Assembly: GCF_910592395.1 (NCBI RefSeq)
Contig: NC_088315.1
Span: 14,617,808-14,681,807 of the forward strand
From: Lineus longissimus
Lineage: Eukaryota > Nemertea > Pilidiophora > Heteronemertea > Lineidae
DNA: 64,000 nucleotides
Direction of reading: 5' to 3'
The position numbers were made by a program, and so were the translations under genes. The stretch's first letter is position 1. Every line of letters starts with the position of its first letter. Below are positions 1 to 12,599 of the stretch, in pieces. The notes beneath the pieces were generated by a model, which was given only the letters and a program-made list of their open reading frames with translations, was not told the DNA's origin and ran no database searches.

Positions 1-1596
1 GGCAAGATCGATGTTGTCGAGTGTCTCTGGCAGGTGATTGCCCCTGTCAGCCGAAAACAGACCGTTTACCTCCCTGAACATGTCTTTAGAGTCACAGGTT
101 GAAAGTTTGTTCCGCATGAATGTTGACTTGGCATCACAAATCATCTTGACCACCGTCTTCCTCTGCTCGACAAACATCTGCCGGTGAACCTCAAGGCTGG
201 TTTTTTTGTACTGACGTTCAAGACGACGCCTAGAACGGCAAGCTGAGTGAATTTTACTGTTATATCAAGGCTTGGGGTTGACCCCTTTGATACGAATGGT
301 TTTCACCGGTGCATGTTTGTCGAGCAAAGAAACAACAACGTCATTATAGGCAACGATGGCATTTTCAGCCACTGATCTTGTCCGATCAGAGAAGTCAGCC
401 GCAAATGATGTGAGGTCAATGTCACGAACCTTTCTCACTTGACATTCTGCCCTTTTCCGACGTTGGCTGTCACCTTTATAGCGCAAAGAGAAGAAGATAG
501 GAAAATGGTCAGAAATGGCCATGAGTGGCTCCACAGAGAAGTGCACAAGAGGATTGTCAGATTCAAGACCAATGATGTGATCAAGCGTGTTCCCAGACCT
601 GTGTGATGGGTTATCAACGTACTGATGTAGACCATAGGGTGACAGTAGTTCCATATATTTCACCGTTTCAGGATCATTTGGGAGGTCGACTTTCACATTG
701 ATGTCTCCTATGATAGTCAGAGGCACAGGATCAGTGATGTATGTATCAAGGAGATCCGAGAAGTCACGTAAGAATCCACCGAAAGTAAACTTGTTCGTCC
801 GACTAGGGGGTGACCGATAGACTAGTAGGACCTTCATTTTTCCCGAATCCATGGTGACTTGTCTCCATTCGAAAGTCTCATATTTCACTGACTGTGCAGC
901 CTTAGTGTCAATTGAACTCTTATGGACCACTGCGATACCTCCACTGTATGTTGTAGAAGACCGAGGGAAGTGAAGCAGATCGTAGTTTGGTGGCGTAAGG
1001 TCAACAAGTAGCGGATCATCACGTCCATCGCAATGAAACCACGTCTCCGTTATGAAGAGAAAGTCTAGGTGGTGCTCAACAATGAATTCATGAAGCTGAA
1101 TTGTCTTGTTCCAAGCAGATTGGGCATTTACCATAATGCAATTTGCCACCTTGTCATCTGCTCCATGATTACCACCATCACCCTTATCAAGTGAGATGGT
1201 TGTAAAATTTTCCAAGTTCAGATGTGACCCGAAATGTCCAAGTTCTGAAAGGGTTAATGGGTTAACCCTGGAATCAGCTGGGGAATTTCGATCAGTGGTC
1301 CATGGCTTGATTGTCCTGAATGTTTTTACACCAGCCTTTGAACCACGATGCATCACTCTTGGCAATGTTGGCAAGTAACATGGGGCAGATCGATTTCCAA
1401 AATCAAGAATCCTTAGATTCCTTTTAGTATTAATCCATGATTGATGATGGGCTGGTCGATTTCTGGAGGAAAGTGAGTCCAATACCACCTTGCCAAGCTG
1501 TAGGAGCTTAGATCTGCTGTACACTGGCATTTTACATCCACATCCAGTTGAATGGAATGGAATTGTGGGCCAATATGGCCTCCGACCCACAAACAC
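1..1596 (-). pseudogene. LINE (non-LTR retrotransposon) endonuclease region, continues off the left edge
   Basis: Encodes the APE-type endonuclease that nicks target DNA for target-primed reverse transcription. Numbering from the methionine at 1596, residues about 150-370 show the endonuclease order: the acidic ITETW motif (E184), the GDIN motif (D298, N300), a LDH motif (339-340) and the C-terminal SDHFPI motif (D363, H364). The first 140 residues are a variable leader. A TGA stop at 265-267 interrupts the frame; the same frame then stays open to base 1 with an Arg-rich stretch of the kind that links endonuclease and reverse transcriptase, so the stop looks like a nonsense mutation and the RT lies outside the window. 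CR1/L2-like clades fit best, but the RT needed to decide is not present. Confidence 0.85.
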
Positions 1597-3069
1597 AGTC
1601 CAAGATTAAAATGTTGAACCACAGATTGTCTCAGCAATGATAATAATCAGCAAAGATATGATCAGCATGGTCTCTAGATATTCATAATCCTATGTACCAA
1701 AATAAAAGAGCGTGAGAGTCTTTTAACAGACGAAAAGAAGACAACTTTACAAGAGCTTGTTTGGCAGCCTTTCAGCGCACACAACAGTATAATTGGGCCG
1801 GACATTCTAAAATACCTTGGTACCGCAAAGTCAACTTTTAAATGGAAAATGCAAAAGCCTCGTTCTGAGAGTGGAGTGTTTTGGACACGCAACCAAGATG
1901 CTCTACCAAAGTTCCCTCGGGTTGCACTAAAATGTGGAAACCATGCACACTTCAGAAGTTTGAGGCTCTCAAAACACTGCTTCAAACACAAATCAGCCAA
2001 GGAAGCATCAACCACCCTAAGTTTTTTAATGAGCACGACACATATTTGCCGAGGAAAACGCTCCAAATAGCCCATTTGCGCGGATTTTAGCATCACTTGA
2101 GCGAGCCGATGCGGACTTCCTCTCGGGTGGAGCTGAAATTTCGTCCTGTATTCGACTGTATTTTAGCTCCACCCTCGAGTGTCTTGGTAACTCAACCAAG
2201 GTCCTCCGCCTCGGGTTCAATTCCTTAAATCACGAAAACCCCAAATATTATACATTTCTTCCTGAATAATTCTCCCATGAAACCATTCTCCCATGAAAGA
2301 CAGTTGGTTACGCGACACAAAAAAAAAAAACGAGGGTCAACCATTGAACTTTTGAGATATGTTGAATTTTGCACAAATCTGCGAAAAACGCACCAACTGG
2401 CACTGGACGGCATAACAACACGGGGGCGACGCACATCCCAAGTTCAGTGTACACATACGTCGACAACAACGGTAAATGCGTAGTTTCTTGTTAACTGCCT
2501 ATTGAGTAGCGCTCTAGGTTTCAGAAACTCCAAAAAAACATGTCTTTGCCAAAACAACTGCTGAATCAAGACTGACATACTGTGAGGACCGAGAAATCAA
2601 TGATTTTAGGAACTACGGTTAAGGGTTGGCCGCGCATGAATACAAAAAAAACTACCTAGACCTTAAGGTAAGGTTGACATTACCCTGACAGCCTTTTTTA
2701 ACATAATATGATAAAACTGCAGCCTCCTGCAAGTCTCCTGATACCCGACAACACAGGTTTACTCACAAGGAACGACCATCTAGAAATATCATATGTACTA
2801 TGACAATCTGCTCAAATTGTGTCATACTTAGCATCCCATACGTCGAAATATATAGAACGCCTCGTGCAAAATTATCACGTTCAGCGTCAATCACATACTC
2901 CAAATCATGCATATTCTTATCCGGAAAGCATCAAGCTATTCATATATTCAACATATATCATATAGAAGCATATTTGTTTAGTCCTTGGGCAAGGCAATTC
3001 ATGGTTATAAGCACGGTTAGGGGTTGGCCGCGCATGAACACAAAAAAACCCTCCCTAATGAGATCTGAA

Positions 3070-3262
3070 TGGCGGGGTGACGTCAACTCGGATCTCGGCG
3101 TGCACTCACGTTCGCGCCAGGACTTGTGCGTACTAGAAATAACGAATAACGCGTTAAGAGCTGAAATAAAATTGGTAAAGCAACAAACACGTTTAGAAAA
3201 ATAGTTCACTGATGAACCAACAGAAGAACAAACATACTGCAATAATAATGCCAATGGTCCTT
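3070..3262 (+). repeat. Dispersed repeat R1, partial copy
   Basis: This stretch (starting near a GACGTCAACTCGGATCTCGG segment) matches the complement of 22735-22925 and, in part, 53145-53225 and 54365-54400. It lies inside the foldback element at 1804-3994. It has no protein I recognise. Confidence 0.55.
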
Positions 3263-3371
3263 TAAGCCTGTTTAATCTGCCTCTCAATGTATTCTTCCTG
3301 GAAGATAATAATCGAATACGACAAAGTTGCTAATTTTGGATGGTCATCACTGCGACAAAGATTAAGGAATT

Positions 3372-3530
3372 GAACCCGAGGCGGAGGACCTTGGTTGAGT
3401 TACCAAGACACTCGAGGGTGGAGCTAAAATACAGTCCAAACCCGAGCCGACAGGCGAGGGTTTGGACGAAATTTTAGCTCCACCCGAGAGTGTCTTGGTA
3501 ACTCAACCAAGGTCCGAAGCTGAGGGTTCA
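3372..3530. repeat. Near-perfect 160-bp palindrome (hairpin)
   Basis: Both halves read GAACCC(G/T)... inward: a stem of roughly 60-65 bp, with the segment ACCTTGGTTGAGTTACCAAG near 3390 repeated in inverted form near 3500, around a centre that itself contains the inverted pair CCAAACCCGAG / GAGGGTTTGG. A related shorter stem-loop is at 2130-2180 in the other arm of the foldback element. Confidence 0.6.
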
Positions 3531-3994
3531 ATTTCTATTCTAAAATACCTCAAACTTAAAAAGATAGGCCACGAAATAACTTGAATATGTGCGAATTTGG
3601 CAAATTCCATCCATCGCATGCCCGGAGCGCCGGTAGCGCCGTTGTTTACATTATGTTACGGCAGCCCGTATAGGAAGTCCGGATCGGCTCGCTCAAGTGA
3701 CGCTAAAATCCGCGCAAATGGGCTATTTGGAGCGTTTTTCTCAGCAAATATGTGTAGTGCTCATTAAAAAACTTAGGGTGGTTGATGCTTCCTTGGCTGA
3801 TTTGTGTTTGAAGCAGTGTTTTGAGAGCCTCAACTTCTGAAGTGAGCTGTGTGCATGGTTCCACATTTTAGTGCAACCCGAGGGAACTTTGGTAGAGCAT
3901 CTTGGTTGCGTGTCCAAAACACTCCACTCTCAGAACGAGGCTTATGCATTTTCCATTTAAAAGTTGACTTTACGGTACCAAGGTATTTTAGAAT

Positions 3995-5130
3995 CGATGA
4001 TCACAGTGACCTGCGAGATTAATCAAACTAATTGATTACCTGTTTTACACCGCAGGCGTGGGTCTATTTGTCGCACATGGCAGATATTATAATAATCGCA
4101 AGTCAAAACCGATTGGCGGCAGCTTTCTGATCACATTTTGAATACTCAGTTTCTCTGACGTCATGTTGCCATAACTGCCTCACAGGTAACTGGGATCGCT
4201 CATTTGATGAGGAATTTCGCTCATTTGCAGGAGACCCAGCGAAGGTCGCAGGTCGCAGCAATTTAAATCGCTTGTTTGCACAGGGAAGGGCACTGTATTG
4301 CTCGTACGAAATTCGCTTTGAGCCAATCCAAAAGGCAACCGCAATATATCTGAATCAGTACGGTCTTAGAGGTACTTACCTTAAAGTGTGCGGTTAAGCT
4401 GCTGCAAAAGTTGAGCTGATGAGTGAAAATGCATCAAAAGCTGTGATAGGTTTCAAGTGACTATTAATTAACATTTATCAATTAAGTCAATAAGCACAAA
4501 TACATCTGAATGTGCGGCTTTTGAACCACATGACTTGGGTAACTGATAAAGCCAGGAATGAAATCATCGAAACGAACCGAAATCTTCAAATAAAGAATAA
4601 TACTGCATGATTTTTTTTTAGATTGATGTGACTGTCTTCTTTCGCTTGTCTGTGCGTATTGATGTATATATAGTTCAATACAGCGAAGTTTCTGTTAGGG
4701 TGGATGGGACAACAGGATAGATAGGATACGATGGAAGTTACGTCAACTATTTTTCGTCCTAAATAAAATCCTCCGAGATCCTGCGATCGCCCTCAGTTAG
4801 CAGAATGATGCAAAAAAAAACGAAGATGAGCTCACATTTTGTTGTCAGATTCGCATGATCATAGCTGCATATACACTATGTTTATCTTCAGTTGCACGCT
4901 TTGAGGCAAATCGGTGCCATCCGAAACTACAAGCTCCTATTTGGAACAGAACATTCTATGCCAGTCATGAGCTATTTTGAAGTAATACCCACATCCTTTT
5001 TGAAATGTGTGGGAAGCCAACGGGCACATTTTTAAAAATCGAATTTTGAGGCCCAATATAATGTCTGGGCATAGATGATATTGCCGACATGTATCATGTA
5101 AATACTTCTTTTTTCTACAATGGATCCTCA
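3995..5130. other. No recognisable gene
   Basis: I see no convincing coding sequence, RNA gene or repeat structure here. Short open frames have no recognisable motif. Confidence 0.5.
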
Positions 5131-5159
5131 CAAGAATAACTTACAAGATAACCTACAAG

Positions 5160-5447
5160 AATAATTTACACCGAATAACTTACAACCGAGCAATCCACGA
5201 CATGTCGCCACAGTATGTTAGGGACATGATATATCCATACAAGCCATTCAGGACATTAAGATCAGACAGCGCATCCACATTAACTGTGCCAAGATCCAAG
5301 ACTGTTTTATACGGTGATAGGTCCTTCAGTGTGTCTGGGTCAACGCTTTGGAATTCACTCCCATCTGAGCTTCGAACAATCGGTGAGCTTGGGGCCTTTC
5401 GGCGAGCGCTTAACACGTATCTTTTCAAACAGGCATACCACCTGTAG
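5160..5447 (+). pseudogene. 5'-truncated LINE: C-terminal tail of reverse transcriptase
   Basis: The frame ending at 5447 carries the characteristic C-terminal end of CR1/L2-type LINE reverse transcriptase proteins: a short line of the form PQYVRDMI, an Arg/Ser-rich 'RTLRSD' stretch, then GDRSFSVSGSTLWNSLP and the terminal alternating hydrophobic FRRALNTYLF. The rest of the element is missing upstream, as expected for 5' truncation during target-primed insertion. The AT-rich 3' region up to the microsatellite at 5741 is probably its 3' UTR. It may be of the same clade as the endonuclease at 1-1596, but they are separate pieces on opposite strands. Confidence 0.75.
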
Positions 5448-5740
5448 GCTGTGATCGCTGGGGTCCCAGCGTATAAATGGTTTGGCCCGGACACCGGACA
5501 GATGCATATTTGCATATTTTTTAACAAGCTTCTCTCTTGGACTTTTATTTTAATGTTTTACCTGTGTCATCAATATTTCAGAACTCTATGGCAATCTAAA
5601 TAGCATTAATTCATATTTTAGAAATACTATAATTTGTCCTTTTAAAAGTTATTTTGTAGGCCCATTTCTTACATAATGTACAGTGCTTCAGAGCATGTTT
5701 TTACGTGGATTGAAGCACTTTAAAATATTATGGTATTAAT

Positions 5741-5770
5741 GTCGTCGTCGTCGTCGTCGTCGTCGTCGTC
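5741..5770. repeat. (GTC)10 microsatellite
   Basis: Ten perfect GTC units. CR1/L2 LINEs commonly end in short tandem repeats, so this may mark the 3' end of the LINE fragment just upstream. Confidence 0.9.
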
Positions 5771-6229
5771 TTTATTATTATCCTTTTGACGCTTTTTGCT
5801 GGACCGCTGGATGAGATACATGGAAAAAAATAACCAGAATATTGTATCAAAATTCATCCAGAAATAATAGTTTTAGAGTTGAGAGTAATTTTCGAGATAT
5901 CGGCAAATTGGTACCGCAGCAAAAAGGACATGGATATTTATTTCTGAAAAAGCATATACATGCGCATGTATGGACGAGTAGCGTTTCATTTCCACGGGTT
6001 TTTTTTCTCGTTTCATTCTGGGTTTCATCAATAACTGATATTATATGCCAATTCTAATGCAAAGCAAGCACCGATAAATTAAATGAAATAGTGAGAAAAT
6101 TTGCATTTAAGGCGCCAAGCGTTGATTGAAAATTATTCACATGTATAGAGGCAGCACTGTGGTGTTTCCAATTAACTGGGTAGAACGCCACACTCATTAT
6201 AACCGCCGTGGTACAAGGTACAAAGGCAT

Positions 6230-6363
6230 AAGCGATTGGTTTTGAAGCCGTCTTTCATGACAGGGAGAATGATGTGGGGCCACTGCCAATGGATGAAGGG
6301 GAATGGGACGATGATATTGAGTTCATTGACAAGGAAAAAGGACTCGGCCTAGGTGGCGACTAA
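6230..6363 (+). pseudogene. Acidic tail, possibly from a Harbinger transposase
   Basis: A short open stretch reads as an acidic segment (WDDDIEFIDKEKGLGLGG) ending in a stop at 6361-6363. It lies 400 bases upstream of the Harbinger transposase remnant, so it may be the C-terminal end of another copy. The assignment rests mainly on proximity and composition. Confidence 0.25.
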
Positions 6364-6739
6364 GCAGGAAAGGGGTTGCAGTTGTTTTGGGACACCCTGT
6401 ATAGGTCACTCTGTATAGATTGTTCCAACGAAGATTTTTCGCGTAAAAGTCAGTAATGTAAGATCAAGGTCCATATTCTAGGATGTTCCTTTAGCAATAA
6501 GGGAGAATTTAAGTCCACCATTAGCTGAATTTCATTTCAAGAAGCAACCTTAATCTTTGGCTAAAAGCCTCCTTTATATGTCTCCCTTATTAAGCAAATG
6601 TTGGGCCATTTCAAGAGCCTTCCTTTATTGCAGGAAATGCTTATTTTGTGGCCTTTTAAAATAGGGTTGGTTCGGAGTATCCGTTAGTCTCCCTTTAGCA
6701 GCCAACGAGCAAGGATCTCTTCCGATATCTCGGTGATGA

Positions 6740-7600
6740 CTGATTATATCAATCGACTATTGCGGATGTATGCCGTCAATGTGCATATGTCACGCATCCG
6801 GACACTGCTTCCTCTGTTTTGAGAGGATGATTTCAGTGTCGACGCCTTTTTTGATCGATTTCGGTTCACCACGAATGGATTTATCCACCTGATGCACTTC
6901 ATCGGCGACGACATCGCGGAAGCTGAGAACAATCGTGGACATCCTGTCGCAAAAGAACCCAAGTGCTGGCTGCACTCTGTTACTATGCGACAGGTTCGTT
7001 TCAGATCGTGCACGATTGCAAGGAGTGTCCTAGCCATCGGTTGCAAGAATTGTCAAAGGTGTTTCAGGAGTGTTAGCAAGAAAATGGGCCGAAGTAATTA
7101 GTTTTCCAATGGGTGGACGCTATTGCAAATAAAAGGAAAATCAATGAAATGTATGGTTCCCCGATTTTCTAGGTGGTGTCGACAGAGTTCATGCGCCCAT
7201 CCAAGCCCCAAGCTTGGACGTACGTGAAATTTATAGATGTCGCATGGGTTTCATGTCTCTGAATGTTCAAGGCATAACGGATGCAGATCAGAAATTCATA
7301 AACATTGTCAATCGATGGCTGGGATCAACTCATGATTCACGTATTTTTGATAACAGTCGGATTGTTTCCAGCTTGAAGAACGCCAATTAGATGGTCTACC
7401 TGGAGATAAAGGCTACGCTTGCCTCACATTTTCCAGCCGTGCACAAAACCGATACAACTATCCCGCAAGAGAACACGATATGTTGTTCAAAGAATGTTTT
7501 GTATATGGAGACAAAAATGTCCGTACTTGAAACAGGGTACAAGAGTGAAGCTTGACACAGCAATGTTCATCGCTGCGACTGCAGTATTGCACAATGTGTG
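6740..7600 (+). pseudogene. Decayed PIF/Harbinger transposase
   Basis: Fragments in different plus-strand frames follow the order of a Harbinger DDE transposase. Around 6840-6900 there is an Arg/Phe-rich 'FRF..NGFIHLMHF' line, and around 6955-7000 a segment of the form LAALCYYATGSFQ. Near 7165-7200 is the first catalytic block (VDRVHAPIQAP, D retained). Near 7240-7360 come 'SLNVQGITDADQKFINIV' and then 'STHDSRIFDNS' with the second Asp. Near 7400 is a GDKGYA-like block. Several frameshifts and stops separate them, so no protein can be made. This is an old, inactive copy; a polyadenylation-like AATAAA is at 7911. Confidence 0.75.
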
Positions 7601-8180
7601 ACAGAACACTTTAAGACAGACCAGGTCATGCACTTTTACTCATTAAAATGATTTTGTCATCCTCGAAGTGACCACACCTTAATGTAATTTGCATAAATCG
7701 TGCAGAGAAGTCTTCGATTTATTTGTTTCTCAAAAATTATCGAGGATTGATATCATTGATAAAGTTACTAGTTAATTCATTGGTGTTTAGCTTAGTATTG
7801 TTCCCCTTCCTTTATGTTGTAAATATATAGATTTCTGTTTTTCTTCTCTCTCAGCACCCATTTATATTTATTTGATCGCACTTGAACATACAATTTGTAC
7901 TCAAGTACGAAATAAAAGATATAATACTTGCTTACATCATGTTTATTATACTGTATTTGTCTTGCACCTACACTGCATATAATGGGGTCAAGAAAGTTTA
8001 TTTGAATTTGTATTTGATATTCGTTTTCTGGTCCTTCTTTAATTTGAAATAGTGATGAAAAAACCTACAATTAAGGAGCTATGAATGTACAGCGTTCGCA
8101 TTGACCGCTAAATTGTCCGTTAGTAGATTTTGGGCAAGTCTGTGAATAAGGCATTGGAGTCAATTTTTAACGGTTATATT
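7601..8180. other. AT-rich spacer, probably 3' UTR of the minus-strand channel gene
   Basis: No coding sequence seen. On the minus strand, AATAAA hexamers (plus-strand TTTATT) occur near 7867 and 7944, which could serve the channel gene whose stop codon is at 8181. Confidence 0.35.
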
Positions 8181-9967
8181 CTACACCACAAGAACTGTAA
8201 AATCCTGTTCACCCATCTTCTTGCAGCGGTGGGTGAGATTTCTAAACCACGTGATGGTTCTTTCCTCAACCAAGTAGGATATATCTAGCTTGCGAATAGA
8301 CTGCACGATGTCAGTCACTTCAGCTGGCTCCGAGGCCAAGTTAGTCATTACGGCTATTAGGTAATTCACCAGGAATATATTCGCCACCATATTGTGAAGA
8401 ACATGAACAAATTTAACATACGGCTCAGGATTCGGTCCAAAGTCGACGATGTTCAAACTGCTCAGAAACATATAGTACATTCCCTTGCTAATAGATGTCG
8501 TTTTGACCAAGTCTGTCAATGTCAGAATGTAAAATGTGAACACAAACTCAATAAAACCATAAAGCAAACTGAATTTTACAGTTGCGGCGACCATGCGTTG
8601 AAGAGTAGATGCAAATATCCCGAAGACTGGGATTGGTTCCAAGACATACAGCACACTGAGAAGAATCAGTGGAAGATTGAGTGTTTTCATGAACATGGTT
8701 GGTTTACTGTCGATATTTCCCAGTGCAAAAGCAACCATTGCGCCAAAACTGCAGATTAATGCCATTCCGAGCTGGCATACGCGGTAGAAGTTTGTGTGAG
8801 CCACAAATGTGCTTTGAGTACCCATGTTCCACAACAGGCGTCTCTCCTTTTCAACCCAAGTCCGTACGAACTCCATTACATCACCAACGATTATCAAGAC
8901 TGAGAATAAGATTGCTGAAATGGTGGCAATACCAATCATCAGCACTCCACGGTCACCGGACATAACGCCATCTTCATCGGTTTCCGACTTGCGGCATGCC
9001 CAATGGACAAGTGTTGCGTCGCTTCTGTTCATCTGGTCACACGACTGACGCTGAAAGTTTGGCTTCAGTGACGACATGTCCATTGTCGTGAGAAGGATTA
9101 TATAGATGGAGCGAAGAATCATCCAGATAATGACGTAGATTCTGTTGTTTTTCTCTTTTGTGTTCATCCAGTGAAGGATGCAGGGCATTTTGTGGATGCC
9201 ATTGGTCAGGAAGCTGTTAAGGTGGTCTTTTTCCATGAAGCACAGGAGTCTCAGAGGCGACCGCAGCCACCTCTTCATGTTGCCCGGTTTCAGTTGCTCA
9301 TACTCCAGCAGGTTGTACTTGACACGACTATGGATACCAATGCTCGCAACTTCTTTTTTATAGACACCAGTTGTTTCCAGGAACGCCCTAAAGAGCCCGT
9401 ATGTTCCAAGCCTAGTTGCGAGCTCTAGCGGCCGCATGTGATCACTATTCTCACTCATCAGAACTGACTGCAATGTCGTCACATCGCAGATATCTTGGAT
9501 ACATTCAAACATTCGCATGTAAGACTCCTCCATTTCTCGCCTAAAAGAATTTGCGATCACTAAACTATGAATGCAGTTATTATCATTAATGTCATGTTGA
9601 GATACATCAGCGCCATCTTTTAGTAGCTGAAGAAAACACTTCTGAGAGCAGAATGAAGAGGCGATGATTATCGGCCGACAAAAGAGAGTGATCTTCACGC
9701 GGGATTCGCTTTGTTTTAGATGACTTTGGCCGTAAACAAAACGGCCATTGACAAGCCTCGTTTTCATCTCATCTTCTGCGGCAGCCATCACGTGCTGGTA
9801 TTGCGAGATGTCATCTGCTTTGAGTATATCATACCATTTACGAAATGTCCCATCATTTAATGGCATGTCGTACCGATTGCAGTTCTCGGAAAGGGTCGGG
9901 TTCTGAATCAGCTCCCCGTCGGGCTCAATGGGAGACATTTCAAACGTCTCTGCCTCGGTCTGGCGGC
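8181..9967 (-). CDS. TRP-like cation channel with degenerate ankyrin region
   Basis: Predicted membrane cation channel. Residue numbers count from a methionine at 9986. Residues about 60-260 look like weak ankyrin-type helices (for example DGADVSQHDINDNNCIHSLV near 124-143). Six hydrophobic segments follow at about 281-302, 347-370, 399-422, 438-458, 467-492 and 527-549. Between segments five and six a pore-like stretch (residues 495-520) ends SLNIVDFGPNPE, and segment six runs into a short cytoplasmic tail. This N-terminal ankyrin plus 6TM plan is that of TRPA/TRPC/TRPV-type channels; the subfamily is unclear. A polypyrimidine tract with AG just upstream of 9967 on the minus strand looks like a splice acceptor, so the exon probably starts there and further 5' exons are expected at higher coordinates. 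Without them, the methionine at 9938 could be a start. The frame is intact over 600 codons amid transposon debris, so this is probably a live host gene. Confidence 0.75.
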
Positions 9968-11590
9968 CTGAAAAAAAATACACCAAAGTATGGGTCAGAT
10001 ATGTTCAAATTTCGTTAACCAAACAGAGCTTCGAAACGAACCTTATAATTTGTGGTGTTTTGCGTCATCATTCTGAAGATGCAAGTAAGCAACTGTGGTG
10101 ACGTCAGAATAAGGAGAGCCAATCACCCGCCTGTTGCTGAACCTTGCCTTATCGTTCTTCGAAACTTGACTCCTTCGATATCAATTCGACGATGGCCGAA
10201 AACAACTAAATGTACGACTGTTCCCACTTTAAAAGTTTGAAATGTCCTTGGATGGAATGTCGGGGGAATAAATGACAAATATTTTTATCGGACATTGGAT
10301 GATATCAAAAATGAATCATCCACACCAGATCTAGATATGCATAAAAACTGGTAAATACTTTTCACTAGTCTTGGAATTTGATGTATCTACTGCGATGGGT
10401 GATAATTGCCCAAAACTAGTAAATAATACTTTTTTAATTGAAAGTTGTAGTATTTAATGCTATCAGTAACAAAATGTAAAATCAAAAGCTTTAACTTGAA
10501 AGTATTCTACTGGTAGAACAATCGAGTATTTACTCAAATGTAGTATATACTAAAAATCCCAAGTTAGCTCTTGACTAACATTGGAAGTCAAACAAAGTTG
10601 ACATATTTCTTTAGATGGAACATCTATGAACGTTTTGAAGAAGAGGACGAAGAACCCAAGGACCAACATCTGCCAGTTTCGACGATATCCTTGTTTACAA
10701 GCAAAGACCCATCTTTAGGTGGAAGTGCAATACCATGTAGGCCTACATTGCGTGGCATGGTTGAATTTCACTTCGCGCTAGTCGATTGAACCATCGACGT
10801 TTATTGGCTAAGACAATCGGATTTACGGCATATATACGTCGATACACTGATATCAGCAATACCGCGTAGATGAAACCACGTGGAAATGTATATTTGCATA
10901 TGAAAGAACCCGGAAAAAACGCTACTATTATGTGGAAATAAATGTTATAAAAAATGAACATCTATCTACAGAATCAACCAAATTAGTCTTCACGCAGCTG
11001 TACAGTGTTTATATGCATCAAATTCGAAATCAACTAAGAAATAAAGTCATATTTGGACATTATTGACGAGAAAATCGCAAAGCCAGCATCTTCCGCCATC
11101 AGTATTATTGTCTTCTCACCAGAGAGTCGGTCTTTACCCAGGTATTTACCCCTGGCAGCAATATGTGAGGAGGTGACCGATTAAGATTAGATAAAAGCAC
11201 AAATTACATCAAACTTCTCAATTGGGTTATTCCATTGTTGATTAATAGTATTCTTTTGTAATTTCAGATAGATAAGAAAATTAATCTTAATGCTCTTTTT
11301 TCTTCAGGGCAATTTTGAAGATGTTAAAAAATGCGCCATTTTTCACAAAATGGCGCTGTTGTTGTCAGCGGTTTTCACATGTAACATGCAATGACATGTT
11401 TTCGCGAGGATGTAATCTCTGAACCTCCATGTATTCGGCCTTTCGGTCGTTTGAATTTCTTACTATTGCCGCAGTGGGTGCTCTGGTTTTGTGCATGCAG
11501 TTCAGCTTTAAAAAGCAATTCATGTTATGGTTTAAGCGCGCATGCACTGTGTTTTTTACACACTCGATACGAAAACCTTTTTCTGGAGTA
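9968..11590. other. Intron or upstream region of the channel gene
   Basis: I find no recognisable exon, RNA gene or transposon protein. The stretch is AT-rich with only short open frames. Confidence 0.4.
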
Positions 11591-11596
11591 ACGGCA

Positions 11597-12590
11597 GTTA
11601 AGACGATAAATGAAAACTTCTTTGAAGGGTTTGTGATGAAAGACGCCCGATCACCCCCGACGCCCACGCCCGGCCCCACCAAGCCGAGGTCTGCAGCCTA
11701 CCTTCACCAAAATGAAATGGTAACAGATCAAACCCCAAATAGAGATGTAATGAAATACTTTCACTTTCTAAAATCGTAAGGTCGCTTAAAATATACAACA
11801 TATTTTAGTAATTAGTAAAGCATCAAGTTTGGGTGTTATTTTTACACGTTTCTTAAACTTTTTGATGTTTGTGAAAAAAACATTTCATCACATCTCTATT
11901 TTGGTGAATTTTCTTTTCAATCCGCGATTGCAGAACACCTGATCGTTGAGATTTCGCGGGAAATGAAATTGTAAACAACACACGTGCGCAGTTTGAATGT
12001 CAACAAAAATGCATGTGGGTGGTTGCTGGACTGGTTGGGGGACTATAGGTAGGAGCTGGCCATTGGGGGTCAATATGTTGACCGTGAGTTTACATACGCA
12101 TACATCTGAGACGGATGTCCCCCCTCAATTACATTGAAGGGGGAACATTTTTAGCACACTGTACATTTTTACAATCATTTGCATGGGGGGGGGCTGTGGG
12201 TACGTACTTTAAAAAAGTACGGAAGTACGGTCCCTTAGTGATAAACATTGGATAACCAAGAGGCAAAGATATTGCCGGTGCATCAGACTTGTCAAAGTAT
12301 CAAATGCATGTAACCTGTCGAATTCCCACAAGAAATTCCCGGTAAAATCCAGAGTCGTATGTGGTATTGAAATGCGAAGTGTTGACCACGTGCGATTATT
12401 TATATTACGTGACCTGCAATCGTGGATTGAATATAACATTTGCAAGGGTATAATCTGCAGACCGGGCGTTGGTGGGTGTCGGGTGTCGGGTGTCGGGCGT
12501 CCGGGCGTCCGGGCGTCTTTCATCATAAGCCTCTTTGAAGTATTGTTTTCTTTTATCATCCTAAGTTTTAAGACTAACTTCTTGCCTGGA
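11597..12590. mobile_element. Inverted-repeat element (foldback or MITE)
   Basis: Bases 11597-11700 and 12465-12590 are diverged inverted copies; the shared core contains GATGAAAGACGCCCG followed by repeated GACGCCC/GACACCC units and then GGTCTGCAG. The right arm carries a short tandem array of GGTGTCG and GGGCGTCC units (12475-12517). The spacer has no transposase. I read it as a non-autonomous DNA element. Confidence 0.5.
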
Positions 12591-12599
12591 TACAAGGCC

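Larger units (their letters stand above)
1804..3994. mobile_element. Foldback DNA element with long inverted arms
   Basis: Bases 1804-2228 and 3363-3994 are inverted copies of each other. The outer part (1804-2115 against about 3680-3994) matches closely, for example the stretch around 1849-2090 against its complement at 3700-3960. The left arm lacks about 200 bases that the right arm has near 3480-3680, so the arms have decayed unequally. The centre (2230-3360) holds other repeats, including two copies of a short motif at 2617-2650 and 3015-3050 that begins GGTTAnGGGTTGGCCGCGCA. No transposase is visible, so this is a non-autonomous foldback element. Open reading frames in the arms are by-products of the repeat. 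Confidence 0.65.

Noticed and set aside
1674-2096. 140-codon minus-strand frame in the left foldback arm
   Set aside because: The same sequence recurs in the inverted arm with stops and indels, and no protein motif is visible.
2205-2224. GGTTCAATTCC at the edge of the foldback arm, resembling a pol III B-box
   Set aside because: It is part of the inverted repeat and no matching A-box or cloverleaf is present.
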